In this document: positions 24,721 to 35,156 of the stretch, one piece after another
Position numbering within the stretch: the stretch's first letter is position 1
Layout: every line of letters begins with the position of its first letter
NCBI GenBank assembly: GCA_029216955.1
Contig: JANAVB010044017.1
Coordinates: forward strand, 6,098,529 to 6,162,528
Direction of reading: 5' to 3'
Source of the DNA: Iris pallida
Taxonomy: Eukaryota > Streptophyta > Magnoliopsida > Asparagales > Iridaceae
DNA length: 64,000 nucleotides
Program-made: the position numbers and the translations under genes
The notes under the pieces: generated by a model
The model's database searches: none
The model's input: only the letters and a program-made list of their open reading frames with translations
Told to the model about the DNA's origin: nothing

Positions 24721-25402
24721 GCATTTCAACCCTACTATAGCAGCTGTTACCATTAGTTACTTCTCTTCAGTATAGGTTTCTAATACACAACAGAAGAAAA
24801 TTAACAAACACAGAAGGGAAAGGGGCACATACTTGAGGATTCCATAGATAAAAAAGCAACAATAACGATTTATGAACAAATTTTCTACAGATAGCTTATA
24901 TGAATAGTCTAACCAGGAGGAATCACTCTCAATTCATATATGGATAATTGACTGAACAACAATAATAATTTATGAACAAATTTTCTACAGATAGCTTATA
25001 TGTATTATGTACCTGCTCCAGTTATGATTGTTCCCTTAATGATTTATGATTGTTCCCTTAAATGACGAGAACCCTTTAGATCTCCAACCAGTATGCTAGA
25101 AAATCACTAGACAAGTACTAATGATCGAAGATTGTCTCATACATAAAGGGATCCACATGCAACTTCATACTGATATTTAATAGTAAATCATTGATATGGT
25201 ATACAAAATGATAGTGTTAATGTCTAAGGTCTAAGAAAATAGCTGATAATTTCTAAACCTACAACTAATATAATGACCAAAGTCTATAATTCATCAAGTT
25301 TCCAAAACTTTTCCAACTAGTGGAAACATACAGTAAGTCAATGTATACATACCTTCAAAGCTCTATAATTTAAAGCATAATTGACTATATCATATTAAAT
25401 AC

Positions 25403-25860
25403 CTCAAAAAACTTTACTTTTAGATTCTTTGCCACAGCATCAAGGGCAACAGATGTTGGCATGCTCCTGAAATATTCAATAACAAACTTATTAGTAAAAA
25501 AATAGTAATAAAGACATAAAAGATTGGATTTTAGAAGATAAAAGAAAGAAACTGTAGGACAATAAGTAGTATAAGAGTCCTTAGTTCGATGCCATCATTA
25601 TCTATGATATCGAGATGACAGATTGGGTCTATAGAACCTCTTCCCTTAACTAAATTGACATTAGTGTAATAGAACTTCTTGACCCATTTTTCTAATAGCA
25701 GAATATATAAGGGACCAACATATGGTCTATGTAAAGATATAGAAATCCAAGTGATAATACAACCTGCATAACCATCATTAGCAGAACCAAATTCTGGTGG
25801 CTGATCATCACTGGAGTTCAACCTTAGCAAGTCCCATTCGTGCAACTAATTATTTTACAT
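25403..25860 (-). pseudogene. captured phosphoglucomutase fragment
   Basis: An exon at 25403-25466, bounded by TTTCAG and GTATTT, reads SMPTSVALDAVAKNLKVKFFEV (first 20 residues meant), matching the plant phosphoglucomutase stretch just before the VPTGWKFF motif. Upstream on the same strand, about 25760-25855, LVARMGLAK and then PPEFGSANDGYAG resemble the region before and including the metal-binding DGDxDR loop, here changed to DGYAG, so it could not bind metal. Collinear order supports capture of one gene segment. The sequence between the two blocks is not recognised. Confidence 0.7.
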
Positions 25861-26160
25861 AGGTGAGGTTAGGATCAAGGTGCTTCTATGAAATCTTCTT
25901 GTTTGTGCAAGCCAAAGAATCAAAACAATATATATAAACTAAAAAACAATCATCAACTAAGCAATTCAATAATAGAGGAATAAGGAATGATAGCCAAGTA
26001 GAGGCACCATAGAATAAAATGGGTTGAAGAAGTGTACATTCAATGAATTAGCATTACCATGCGTCATTTTTCAAGAGTATCAGATTTAGCAATAGTTGCT
26101 GTAAGCACAATAACTTAACTAAATGTAAGAGTATATATAAATGCCAATTCATAAGTATTA

Positions 26161-26261
26161 CCTAAAAGATGGCTCACAAATGGCTTAACATAAAAACTTC
26201 AAGCTCATGCATGTATTCACCAGTTCCTATGAATATGACTGGACTTTTAGTAGCTGTAATT
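26161..26261 (-). pseudogene. captured SRP54 exon fragment
   Basis: Preceded by a TTGCAG acceptor, it reads ITATKSPVIFIGTGEYMHEL then EVF; a one-base deletion after EVF shifts the frame, after which DVKPFVSHLLG follows. This matches the G-domain end of the signal recognition particle 54-kDa GTPase (the KSPVIFIGTGEHMD..DVKPFVSRLL region). Only this exon is recognised. It lies between the phosphoglucomutase and PPR fragments on the same strand. Confidence 0.8.
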
Positions 26262-26644
26262 CTGCAAGCAAAAACGGAAACAACTTAGTTATTAAAACAT
26301 CATAAATCAATAATATAGCTGGATTTTTATTAGCTGTAACACTGTGTGAAAGGGGAACACAACTTACTAACCACACTGCTAGCATATGAAAAACTAACAA
26401 AATCACATAAGCATAAAAATGTGATGTATAGTAGTAAAGGAAAACATATATGAAGCATACAATAGATGGAAGCAAATAGATGAATGACACCAAACAACAT
26501 AATAACAACAATATACATCTACCGAGCCCTTTTAACCTCATCCGTGTATGCAAGGCATCAATATCGGGTATTAATAGACTAGTAAAACTGTAGAACAACA
26601 TTGAAATATCATAACTACACATCCATCAGTTATATTTAAATCCC

Positions 26645-26760
26645 TTCAGAATTTATCGAACACCTTGTGCGCATCCTTCCCATAGCCTCATTTCGCGTAC
26701 ATATCAACAACCACCGCTATTACAAACACATCATCATCTAATTCAAAGAAATGCCAACTC
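26645..26760 (-). pseudogene. captured pentatricopeptide repeat (PPR) fragment
   Basis: Reads DDDVFVIAVVVDMYAK, a stop, then GYGKDAHKVFDKF. This is the plant PLS-type PPR pattern (DVFVxxxLVDMYAKCGxxxDAxKVFDKM). One repeat or slightly more is visible; the frame changes just upstream. PPR proteins bind organellar RNA. Confidence 0.7.
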
Positions 26761-26979
26761 AAATCAAGCAACGCCAATTTAACTCAATGGCATTCTCCTC
26801 CTCCACCTTCTCATCCTTCCCCACTCCATCCTCCTCTACCTCCCTAACAAACCTCTTTGTCAGAAGCACCCTCCGACCCTCGATCTCGAACCTCACCGAC
26901 TCGTTTCCACTCCTCTCCTCCGCGTCCCTCATGTACCCTCCAAAGCTATTACCCAAGATGAGCATCTTCCTCAATCCAT

Positions 26980-27560
26980 CTGAACCCTAATTCATATAAT
27001 TGCAATTTATAGTACAACATAAATAACAAGGTGGTGACTTTTACCTCCCTCCGGCCTTGCTCATCTGCCTGTATCACCGAAAACCCCAACTCCACCATCG
27101 CATCGAACTTGGTGGACAAGAACACCATATTAAAGACCTGTACGGAAAATATCTGGTCGCCGAGCTCCCGGCGGAGGAGGAGGACGAAAGAGATATGAAG
27201 GAGGGGGTCTCAATAGAATCGACGACGTCGATTCCATAAACTACGATGTGGAAGCAGGGGGCTCGGGAAGCAGCAAGGGGTGACTGGAGCTGGGAAAGAA
27301 ACTGGTGGTGGAACTTGGACGCGGAGCCATTGGAGAGAGTAATGGGTGGGAGATTGTGGGGTTCAGATCTAAGAGGCAAATCTGACGAGGGATCACGGGG
27401 TGGGGTTTCTAGGGTTAGTATTGGGGATGTTGGTTGGTTGGGGTTTAGGGTTATGATTTGGGGAGTATTGGGATCTAGGGTTTGGTGTTCCTTCTCATTG
27501 TGGAAAGAGAAGGAGGGAGAAGAAGGGATTTAAGCGAGTGCTAATTCCTGGAGAAATAAG
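26980..27560 (-). other. captured leader/first-exon-like segment of unknown origin
   Basis: The minus strand reads like a plant 5' leader: AAACCCTA words, C/T-rich sequence, then an open frame (LSNGSASKFHHQFLSQLQSP and, in another frame, TKFDAMVELGFSVIQADEQG). The GC-rich start and AAACCCTAGATC words suggest the 5' end of a captured host gene, possibly supplying a promoter to the downstream minus-strand fragments. The source gene is not recognised. Confidence 0.4.
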
Positions 27561-28056
27561 GAGAAGGGAGGAGGGATGAGGGATTTGGGAGGGGGGCCTC
27601 TTGCTTGTGCGCGCGGGAATAAGGATTTTGGAAGAAAATTTCTTCCTATGCTTCCTCACCTAATAAATCAAATAAAATGTGAACATAAACGTCACAAAAT
27701 TTTTTTGATAAGTAATTGTCAAACATTGAGTATATTCTCGACGTTTAAATAAAAACGCAAGTAATTATCAATGTTTGTTTTAAAAATGTTGGTATATTTC
27801 TCGACGTTTAAAGACAAACGCAGGTAATTGTCAACCTTTGTTTAAAAACGTTGGTATATTGCTCGACGTTTAAGGGCAAACGCAGATAATTGTCAACGTT
27901 TGTTTACAAACGTTAGTATATTGTGCGACGTTTAAAGACAAATGCCGGTCATGACCAACGTTTTTTTAAATACGTCGTTATATGCTAACTTAGCCGACGT
28001 TTACAAAAATGTCGAAGGAATAAACGTCGGAAAAGACCTATTTTCTTGTAGTGTGT

Positions 28057-28263
28057 TCCCGTCGGTTTGGTCGTTGTGGTAGTATCTCGATTTGTTGCAA
28101 GCGCAGTTACCAGTTGGGTCAAGGCATCCAACTATTTCTGTTGGGCCTCCATTCGAGCCTGTTGTATCTGGTTACGTTTCTCATTATCCTGCCTTTGTAA
28201 TTCCAACAAGGTCATGATCTGTTCTACTGGATCGGTCGAGGCAGCTGGTCAAGTAGGGGCCAT
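28057..28263 (-). pseudogene. Ty3/gypsy gag remnant, N-terminal part
   Basis: Starts MAPT (then a stop), then PAASTDPVEQIMTLLELQRQ, QARMEAQQK (then a stop) and LVTALATNRDTTTTTKPTGT. It joins in frame with TPKIELVDGDE of the part at 22243-22509. The glutamine-rich and threonine-rich N-terminus is typical of gypsy gag. Two stops show it was already dead or dying. Confidence 0.78.
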
Positions 28264-28433
28264 TTCTCTACAAAAGAGTATAACTTCTGTCAGTCTCATA
28301 AAATATTATGGACTTATTGTATGGGGCATTGGTTTTCATAACTCAAAAATCGGGACTCTTTTGAAAGCCATCAAAATACTTTATATGCTTTTTCGAAACC
28401 GATATTTGCAAGAAGCCAAGGACGTAAAACCGT

Positions 28434-28445
28434 GCTCTTATACCA
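28434..28445 (-). promoter_or_regulatory. primer binding site (initiator tRNA-Met)
   Basis: The minus strand reads TGGTATAAGAGC, one base from TGGTATCAGAGC, three bases inside the LTR end GTGACA at 28449. This fixes the element's minus orientation. Confidence 0.85.
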
Positions 28446-28448
28446 CTT

Positions 28449-30198
28449 TGTCACGCCCCGATCCCGCTAGGGTCGTCCATCTTGCCTGCATCCCCGCGGG
28501 ATCGATCGTCCTCGCTATGGCGTGATGCCATGCAAGCCTAAGTTGTGCTTGCACAAGGCCATGTACCTGCACAAAACAACTAGTCAAGCAAAACACACGC
28601 ACGCACCCACTAGTTAAGCAAAACACACGCACGAACCCATTCATTGCAGAAAATCAAATATTGGACACAGAGATTTGAAATGGAAATACTTCTTTTATTG
28701 ATAAAATTGATAGGAATACAAGTACAAAGCTTTTCAGATTGTCTTATATTGGCTACATGATTCTCTTTGAAACTCTCTTTTGAAAATAGTCGTAATGCTC
28801 ATATATCATATCCCTTTATTACATGCTGGAATTGAAAAGACACCTTCAAAAGGATAGAAAACTTAAAACTTGACTGGAATAAAAATGACGCTTCGAGGCA
28901 GTCCACAGCTCTACTGGGCTAGACGAGCTTTAGTGCCTCACTTGAAATCCTCCTGTCTCCTTTTGCTTTCTGAAAAAGATGCCCACAACGTGGGTCAACA
29001 CACATCATGTACTGGCGAGCGACTTTTGGCCGAACTCATAAATCTCTGCACTAAATCAACATGTGAAGCTAACATTTACTAGTGATCTTTCTACTTGTCT
29101 AGGTTCTTTTTAACAATTCATAAGAACATGATATTAGAAATATATCATAAGCAACTTACCAACGCCGGCAGTCATCCCTACACAAAAATATGTTAGTACA
29201 ATTTGCATAACGAGTAATTCATGTTTCATTCATGCAGATATTGAAGTTGTAATTCGGGTCATGCAGGTGGACTATTCTACATGTTGGTCCCTGGATTATC
29301 CCCATGATTAGCCGATGTGACTCTCCGGTTCAGCTCGTCGCTAAGGACTTAGATATCGACTCCCATTTCACATGGAGGCCCTAATCTCTCCTAGGCCGAG
29401 CGGTTCCAGGTGCCCCCAGATACCATCCGAGAGACAATATTTTCCTTGTATACAAGTTATCCGAGACCAAATGCATGCTCTAGCCGTTCTATCATATGAG
29501 AAACATTTGGACTTATGCATAGATATACGACACGTTCATTTCGTGCCTTCTTGTTCATCTCAACACGTACAAGTTCGTCTGTACATGTCTACATTTTCAA
29601 GTATACTTAGTAACCAAACAGATGATCATTCTTATGGAGCAGATGGAGTAGCAATACATATCCTTGCATTCGATTCAATTTAATTATCTTCTCTTATCTT
29701 TTGTTGATGTGGTATCGTTGATCATAGGGACAAGACAACAGAGTGGACTAGAGATCATTTTTATTAGGCGTACAGATCAATGTTTGTTCGGTTGAAGCAA
29801 CACACCGAGATGAATCTTAGTTGAGAGAAGGAGGGACTTCACGCGCCGTTCACAAACAGTTCACGCGTCCTACATTGGCACCAACAGTTGATTAGCATAT
29901 TTCGTCTCTTTCTCTCAAGATTCGGAATGAATGCGAAATACGATGAAAGCGAACAATGAAAACCAATCATCGAAAACCAACACGAAAATACATTCATCAA
30001 AACCAAGCAGCGAAAGAAAACATCCAACAAAACTCTTGGATTCATTTCAATAGAAGCCAATCCATCAATTGGAAATGTTCATTGCATTTCATCCGTGATC
30101 AATCGATACCGGCAAGGGTTTCTCCGAATACTCAGTTCAAGACTGAGTCAGCAAGCCGTAGGTATTACATAGTGGACCGCGAGGAGCGGGACACTACA
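28449..30198 (-). repeat. Ty3/gypsy 5' LTR (complete, 1750 bp)
   Basis: On the minus strand it starts TGTAGTGTCCCG and ends GGGGCGTGACA next to the primer binding site. The flank TGAAT (30199-30203) belongs to the CACTA-A TNPD gene. Confidence 0.88.
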
Positions 30199-30203
30199 TG
30201 AAT

Positions 30204-30532
30204 ACATAGCGGGAGTAGAGCAGTTCCTGCAGTTTGCTAAGGTGTTCCCTCAGTACATGGACGGCACCAAAATTAAGTGTCCGTGTGTGAAATGTCATAA
30301 CGTGAAATATTATCCAGAAGTGTAAGTAACATATCATTTGTACTCGAGGGATTTCACGCCTAATTACTATCAGTGGACCGCACACGGAGAACTTGTGTCT
30401 TTAGCATCAGAGCCGGAGCCTTATGTTGAGCCGTATATGCATACGGGACCTAATTTTGTTTCAGATAATCATGCATACGATGACGGGTGCGTGAACATTG
30501 TTTTCGATGCTGCGGGGCCTAGTTTCGTTCAT
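30204..30532 (+). pseudogene. CACTA-A TNPD-type transposase remnant, resumed
   Basis: Reads VEQFLQFAKVFPQYMDGT, KIKCPCVKCHNVKYYPEV, a stop, FTPNYYQWTAHGELVS and FDAAGPSF. This is collinear with residues about 25-125 of the CACTA-C transposase and contains the CPCVKC pair of the Transpos_assoc domain. After AGPSF the sequence jumps to the Transposase_24-type gene, so the catalytic region was lost by internal deletion. Confidence 0.85.
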
Positions 30533-31908
30533 GAGACAGATGAGATTATTTCTGAGACAAAACTATGGTGGGGCTTGGATTAACTACTCAGATGCTCCCG
30601 CAGATAGGAAGGCCTTTTGGTTGGCCCACTTCAAGGTAAAAATTTGTTTATTTTTAAATTTTAATAATCATTTGTGTATATTATACAACTTTTCTATTTT
30701 ACTTCTTGTAGAGGACCTATTTCTATCCACCACACCGGGCGGCGAAGATCGAGGCCCAATTTTCTGCCGTCGCAGGCAAGCTCATCCGTGATGCGATCCA
30801 CGACCAGAAGTCTCGTAATGGCTCCGAAAAGTCGATCCATGGTTGGATCACGCCAGAGCAGTGGACTGCGATGAAGGCTAGATTCGGCAAGGCCAGGTAC
30901 CAGGAGCGGTCTGACAAGGCCAAGGTGGCGCGGTCGAGCGCCAGTAAGTGGTGTGGTGGCTCCATTCCTATGATGGAGCATTTTCATCGTCTGGTACATT
31001 TTCTATAACGGACAACATTTTATATATAGTTGGATAGAATGTTTAATACTAATAATAGATAATATATTTTAACAGGTAAAAAAGGGTGAGGACCCCAACA
31101 TGGTGACCGTCTTCCTGGTCACCCATCGGAGGGCTGGGAAGTTCATTGACGAGAGGACAACGCAGGCATATGTACGTTCTATTCTTTATATTAATTTACT
31201 ATAATTTAGAAAACAGGAAAATAGATATCAATATAGACTTTAGCAAACACTTAGACGTTAGCAAACATTGTTCTAGGCCGAGTTTCTTCGGCTACAAGAG
31301 GAGGCGGCTGCTGCTGCTAGTGCGCCAGCAGAGGGAGGGGCTGGTACTTCCTTCCAGCCGCCTACAGCTCCATCGCCGGAGACCTCTGGATGACCGCCGT
31401 TGGTGGTCTTCAGAAGGGTACGTACTACGGTACGGGATCCTACAGTGCCTATTTGGCTTCAGAGTCATCCCGGGCCCCCTCTGTCAGTGCGCAGTCTCCA
31501 GCTTCGCAGGCGTCATCACGAGCTCAGGATATTGGTCGTCAGATTGACGAGCTGCGTCGCGAGTTGCAGCAGCAGATTTCTGATCACCATACCGCAGAGC
31601 GACTATCCGACGATCCGATGATCACCGGACGATTTGATGCGGTCGAACGCAGTATACAGAAGCTGATGAGTCTGCAGCAGGCTACAGCTGCCAGCTTGCA
31701 CACGCTCACCGAGTCTACACAGCGCACAGAACGTAGACAGGTCGAGCTGGAGGGATCGCAGAGGACCATGTCTGCCTCACTCACTCAGGTACATACTTCG
31801 ATTGAGGAGAGTACTCAGAGGATGGTGAGTACCCTTGCTGCGCATGCTGAGCGACTGCGAGAGCTGGAGCAATACATCCTCCCGGTCCATCGACGGCGCC
31901 GACTGTAG
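30533..31908 (+). pseudogene. CACTA-A Transposase_24 (TNPA-like) gene remnant
   Basis: Exon blocks match those of the CACTA-C gene with the same splice sites. They are NYGGAWINYSDAPADRKAFW (to GTAAAA at 30635), FYPPHRAAKIEAQFSAVAGK (from 30714), KWCGGSIPMMEHFHRL (to GTACAT), VTVFLVTHRRAGKFIDERT (31077-31172), and AEFLRLQEEA onward. A one-base loss near 31388 separates AEGGAGTSFQPPTAPSPE from MTAVGGLQKGTYYGTGSY. Exon 1 is absent. The C-terminal 172 codons (31390-31908) are open and predicted coiled coil (RRELQQQ, LREL). Confidence 0.85.
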
Positions 31909-32772
31909 ACATTGTACTGCCTCCTACTGCCCTTACGGTGCAGCTCACACAGGAGCAGTATGAGTAGATGCTATCTCAGATGCGCAGCAGGGGTCCTCAG
32001 TAATTTTATTGATTTTTTTATGAGTTGTACGTATTGGCCCTATGGGCAAATTGTTTATTGGTACACTTTTGTTTATACACTTGGTGGGAGACTTTTTATC
32101 ATCTTCCATTTTTATTTGACTCTATTGGATGTTTGTGATGATGTATGTCTGTGAAGTGCAAGTATGCAGGATTTGAATATATTTATGTTTGTGACGCGGG
32201 ATGTGTGTATGTGATGATGTTTGTTATGGGTTGTATGTATTGGCCCTATGATGTGTCTGTGATGATGTTTGTGATGATATAAAGTGCAGTGTAAAGTGCA
32301 GTGTGCAGGATTTGAATATAAAGTGCAGTGTGCAGGATTAGTGTTTAAACTGTATATAAAGTGCAGGATTTTTGTTTAAACTGTATATAAAGTGCAGTGT
32401 GCAGGATTTGAAAACTGCATTTAATTTTTTTAATTTTCTAGCATGTTAGCGACGGATTGCGACGTTTGACGACGGATTTGCGACGTGGAAGTATGTCGCA
32501 AATATGTATATGGACGTCGCTAACTGCGACGGGCCGTCGCTAAACGTCGTCCAGCATACTGACATGGCAAACCTTGCCATGTCACCACATGCGACGAATA
32601 GACGTCGCTATATACGTCGCTAAATTGGCGACGTACTATAAATGTCGCCGAACGTCGCTAAGTTTGCGACGTTTTAGCGTCGTAGACTATTCGTCGCAAC
32701 AGCAACGATTGGCGACGAACTTTTGATCTGCGACTAGCTTTTCGACGACCTGCTTATTCCGTCGCTAAATTA
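31909..32772 (+). repeat. CACTA-A 3' region: short repeats, then subterminal repeats
   Basis: 31909-32440 is 3'UTR-like with direct repeats of GTGATGATGTTTGTG and AAAGTGCAGTGTGCAGGATT. About 32445-32772 is packed with GCGACG/CGTCGC words in both directions. The array continues after CACTA-C in the last 66 bases (42801-42866). Confidence 0.85.
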
Positions 32773-32775
32773 ATT

Positions 32776-33010
32776 CACTACTAAAATCTGCTCATATAGC
32801 GACGTATATTAGCGACGGATGCTTGTGGCGTCGCCAAACATTGAAATATAGCGACGCCACGAAGGAAACGTCGTAAAACGTCGCTGACTAGCGACGTTCT
32901 GCGACAGAAGACTAAAAACGTCGCTGAATAGCGACGTTTTGTGACGTAACTTACTTAACGTCGCCATTTTGGCGACGTTTAGCGACGGCTAATAAGGACG
33001 TCGCTAACTC
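32776..33010. repeat. CACTA-C 5' subterminal repeat array
   Basis: Dense AGCGACGT/ACGTCGCT words on both strands. In En/Spm such words are the binding sites of the TNPA-type protein. The array ends at TAATTAGGGCAGAG, where the leader starts. Confidence 0.85.
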
Positions 33011-33879
33011 TTTTATAATTAGGGCAGAGAGTTCAGTCGAACGAAAATTTTCGAACGAAAATTTTTTTCCCCCCTCGACCCGATTTCCTCCTCCGGCGAA
33101 TCCCTCCCCCCTCCCCCCCGACGACTCCACCGTCCCCCCTCCCCCCCGACGAGTCCCCTCCTCTCCCCGACGACTTCCCCCCTTCTCCACCGGCGAATCC
33201 CTCTCCCCGACGACTTCCCCCCTTCTCCACCGGCGAATCCCTCTCCCCGACGACCCCCCCTCCCGTCGAGCTCCTCCTCCTCGAGCTCAGGTAAACCCTA
33301 AGCTCCCCCTCCTCCTCCTCCTCTCCCACGGACACACACACACACGGACACACACACGAACACACACACGGACACACGTACACACACAGACACACGTACA
33401 CACACAGACACATGGTTTTGTTAGATAGATCTGAGTTTTGTTCAGTCTTTAAGCCTTTTTAATGCATTTGTTTAGTTCCTCCTTGATCATTCATGTAAAC
33501 CTTATGTTATTGGATATATATAGGCTATTATGGTTACATGAGGATGTGAGTTATAGGTTAGAGGTTGAATTGGGGCTGAGTTAGCCTTGAAGTCATGGGT
33601 TGAGAGTTGAGAGGTTGGAGTATGGAGTTAGGAGTGAATGTGAGGGATAAGTTTATATGTAAGGTATGAATTATATATATATATATGATGTTTTGAATAC
33701 ATGTGATTGGTAGTCCAAGTTATTATAGGATTTTGGTTTATAGCTTGTATATAGGCTCTTGTATATATAGTTTACCCAATTAGGATTGTTTCTAGGGTAA
33801 CATATAAGGCTATGTTGGTTAGGCCTAATTAGACTTTAGTTGACTAGCCCAAGACCTAGAATGCCTTGGTATTGAACCT

Positions 33880-34045
33880 AATAGGCTATGTTTGACCAAT
33901 AGTTGACTTTAGTCTAGATGAGGCTAACCTAGACTAGTTTGACCTTGTTTGACCAAACTAGACTAAGGTTGACCTAGTTTGACTGTTAGAGTTGACTAGA
34001 GTTGACCAAGTTTGACTTTGACCTAGATTGACCTAGAAATCATAT
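33880..34045 (+). promoter_or_regulatory. TTGACC/TTGACT (W-box core) cluster
   Basis: About a dozen TTGAC[CT] words occur in 165 bp, many in TAGTTTGACC and GAGTTGACC contexts. TTGAC[CT] is the core of the W-box bound by WRKY factors. The cluster may be a simple degenerate repeat without function. Confidence 0.4.
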
Positions 34046-34529
34046 AGATTGCATTGTATCCTTCATTTCTCTTGTATTTTGCATATCATGACCTGTATTG
34101 CTCTATTTAGGACTTTGTGGCTCAGATTCAGACACCTGATATTTATCCGTCTTAGAGCCTTGGTTTGGGATACCAAGTTGGGGTTAGAAATAGGATACTA
34201 GTTAGCTATTGGTATGTGTAGATATATATTAGATAGATAGTTGGATGGATAGGTGGATAGATGGATGGGGAGTAGAAGGTGAGCTGCTGCCCCCATTCCA
34301 GCAACAGCAGCAGCAAGAACAGCTGTTGTAGCAGCAGTTTACATCAGCAGTAGCACCCCCATGGCCCCCCACTTGTAGTGATTAGCACTAATGGGGGCAG
34401 GAGAGGTAATTATAGGAGTAATTAGATCTAGATCTAATTAGCACTTGGCTACAAGGCATATTCCAAGAATATTCTAGAGAATATTCCAAGTCTATTCTAA
34501 GGAATATAGCGACTCCTATCGTTTGAATT

Positions 34530-35156
34530 AACCACATCTTGGCTATTTGTTAAATAGATCGACCCTGAGCTCCCATGTTCAGTCGTGCCTTCAACATCAT
34601 GTTCAAATGAAGGTGACAAGCAGATGACTATGAAAAAATATGTCGTATTGAGCTTCATAAAGAAATGCAAGATTACTACATAGGAGGAAAGGTTTGGTAG
34701 GATTACGTCAAAGCACACGGCTTAGAAAATTATGACATATTTGTCTTCCGACACCGTGGTAACATGGTTGTCACATTAAGGGCCTTTGAGGAGGTGGCAT
34801 GTTGTGAACAAATATATCCTTAGTTCTCCTACGTAATGTTAAAGTAAATCCGTAGAAGAACTATAAGGATATATTTTTTCACAACATGTCACCTTGTCAA
34901 AGACCCTTAATGTACCAACCATGTTACTACGGTGTCGGAAGACAAATATGTCATAATTTTCTAAGCCGTGTGCTTTGACGTAATCCTACCAAACCTTTTC
35001 TCCTATGTAGTAATCTTGCATTTCTTTATGAAGCTCAATACGGCATATTTTTCTATAGTCAGCTGCTTGTCACCTTCATTTGAACATGATGTTGAAGGCA
35101 CGACTGAACATGGGAGCTCATGGTCGATCTATTTAACAAATAGCCAAGATGTGGTT
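34530..35156. repeat. inverted repeat (arms about 305 bp) made from a B3-domain gene fragment
   Basis: The left arm (34530-34834) and right arm (34850-35156) are near-perfect reverse complements around a spacer of about 15 bp. The outer ends read AACCACATCTTGGCTATTTG and its complement. The left arm in plus sense encodes YVKAHGLENYDIFVFRHRGN and then MVVTLRAFEEV, the C-terminal half of a plant B3 DNA-binding domain, with a stop after GKVW just upstream. The right arm holds the same piece antisense. Lying in the transposase leader intron, it would be transcribed as a long hairpin. Confidence 0.88.

Larger units (their letters stand above)
22513..28053. mobile_element. CACTA-B: Pack-CACTA element carrying host gene fragments
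   Basis: Ends CACTACAAGAAAAT and ATTTTCTTGTAGTG are flanked by a perfect TGT duplication (22510-22512 and 28054-28056). Subterminal repeats based on AACGTTGG/CGACGTTTA occupy about 22540-22920 and 27690-28035. These differ from the AGCGACGT words of CACTA-A and -C, so this is a different family. No CACTA transposase is seen inside. The cargo, all on the minus strand, includes fragments of a PPR gene, SRP54, phosphoglucomutase and kinesin-5. It is inserted in the gag of the surrounding Ty3/gypsy element. Confidence 0.93.
20612..30198 (-). mobile_element. Ty3/gypsy retrotransposon with deleted pol, nested in CACTA-A
   Basis: Two LTRs in direct orientation (20612-22274 and 28449-30198) bracket a primer binding site and a gag remnant on the minus strand. 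The 5-bp flanks TAAAT (20607-20611) and TGAAT (30199-30203) fit a duplication with one change. The LTR reads TGTAGTG...GGGGCGTGACA on the minus strand; in the left copy the terminal CA has mutated (TATCACG on the plus strand). From gag directly into the 3' LTR, all of protease, RT, RNase H and integrase is missing, together with the first 88 bp of that LTR. The gag is split by CACTA-B. Confidence 0.88.

Noticed and set aside
27380..27480. GGGTTTAGGGTTATG and CTAGGGTTAG words, telomere-like
   Set aside because: Scattered words typical of plant 5' leaders on the opposite strand; no array.
32951..33413. antisense ORFs rich in Gly/Arg and in Cys/Val
   Set aside because: Produced by GC-rich leader and CACACA repeats of CACTA-C.
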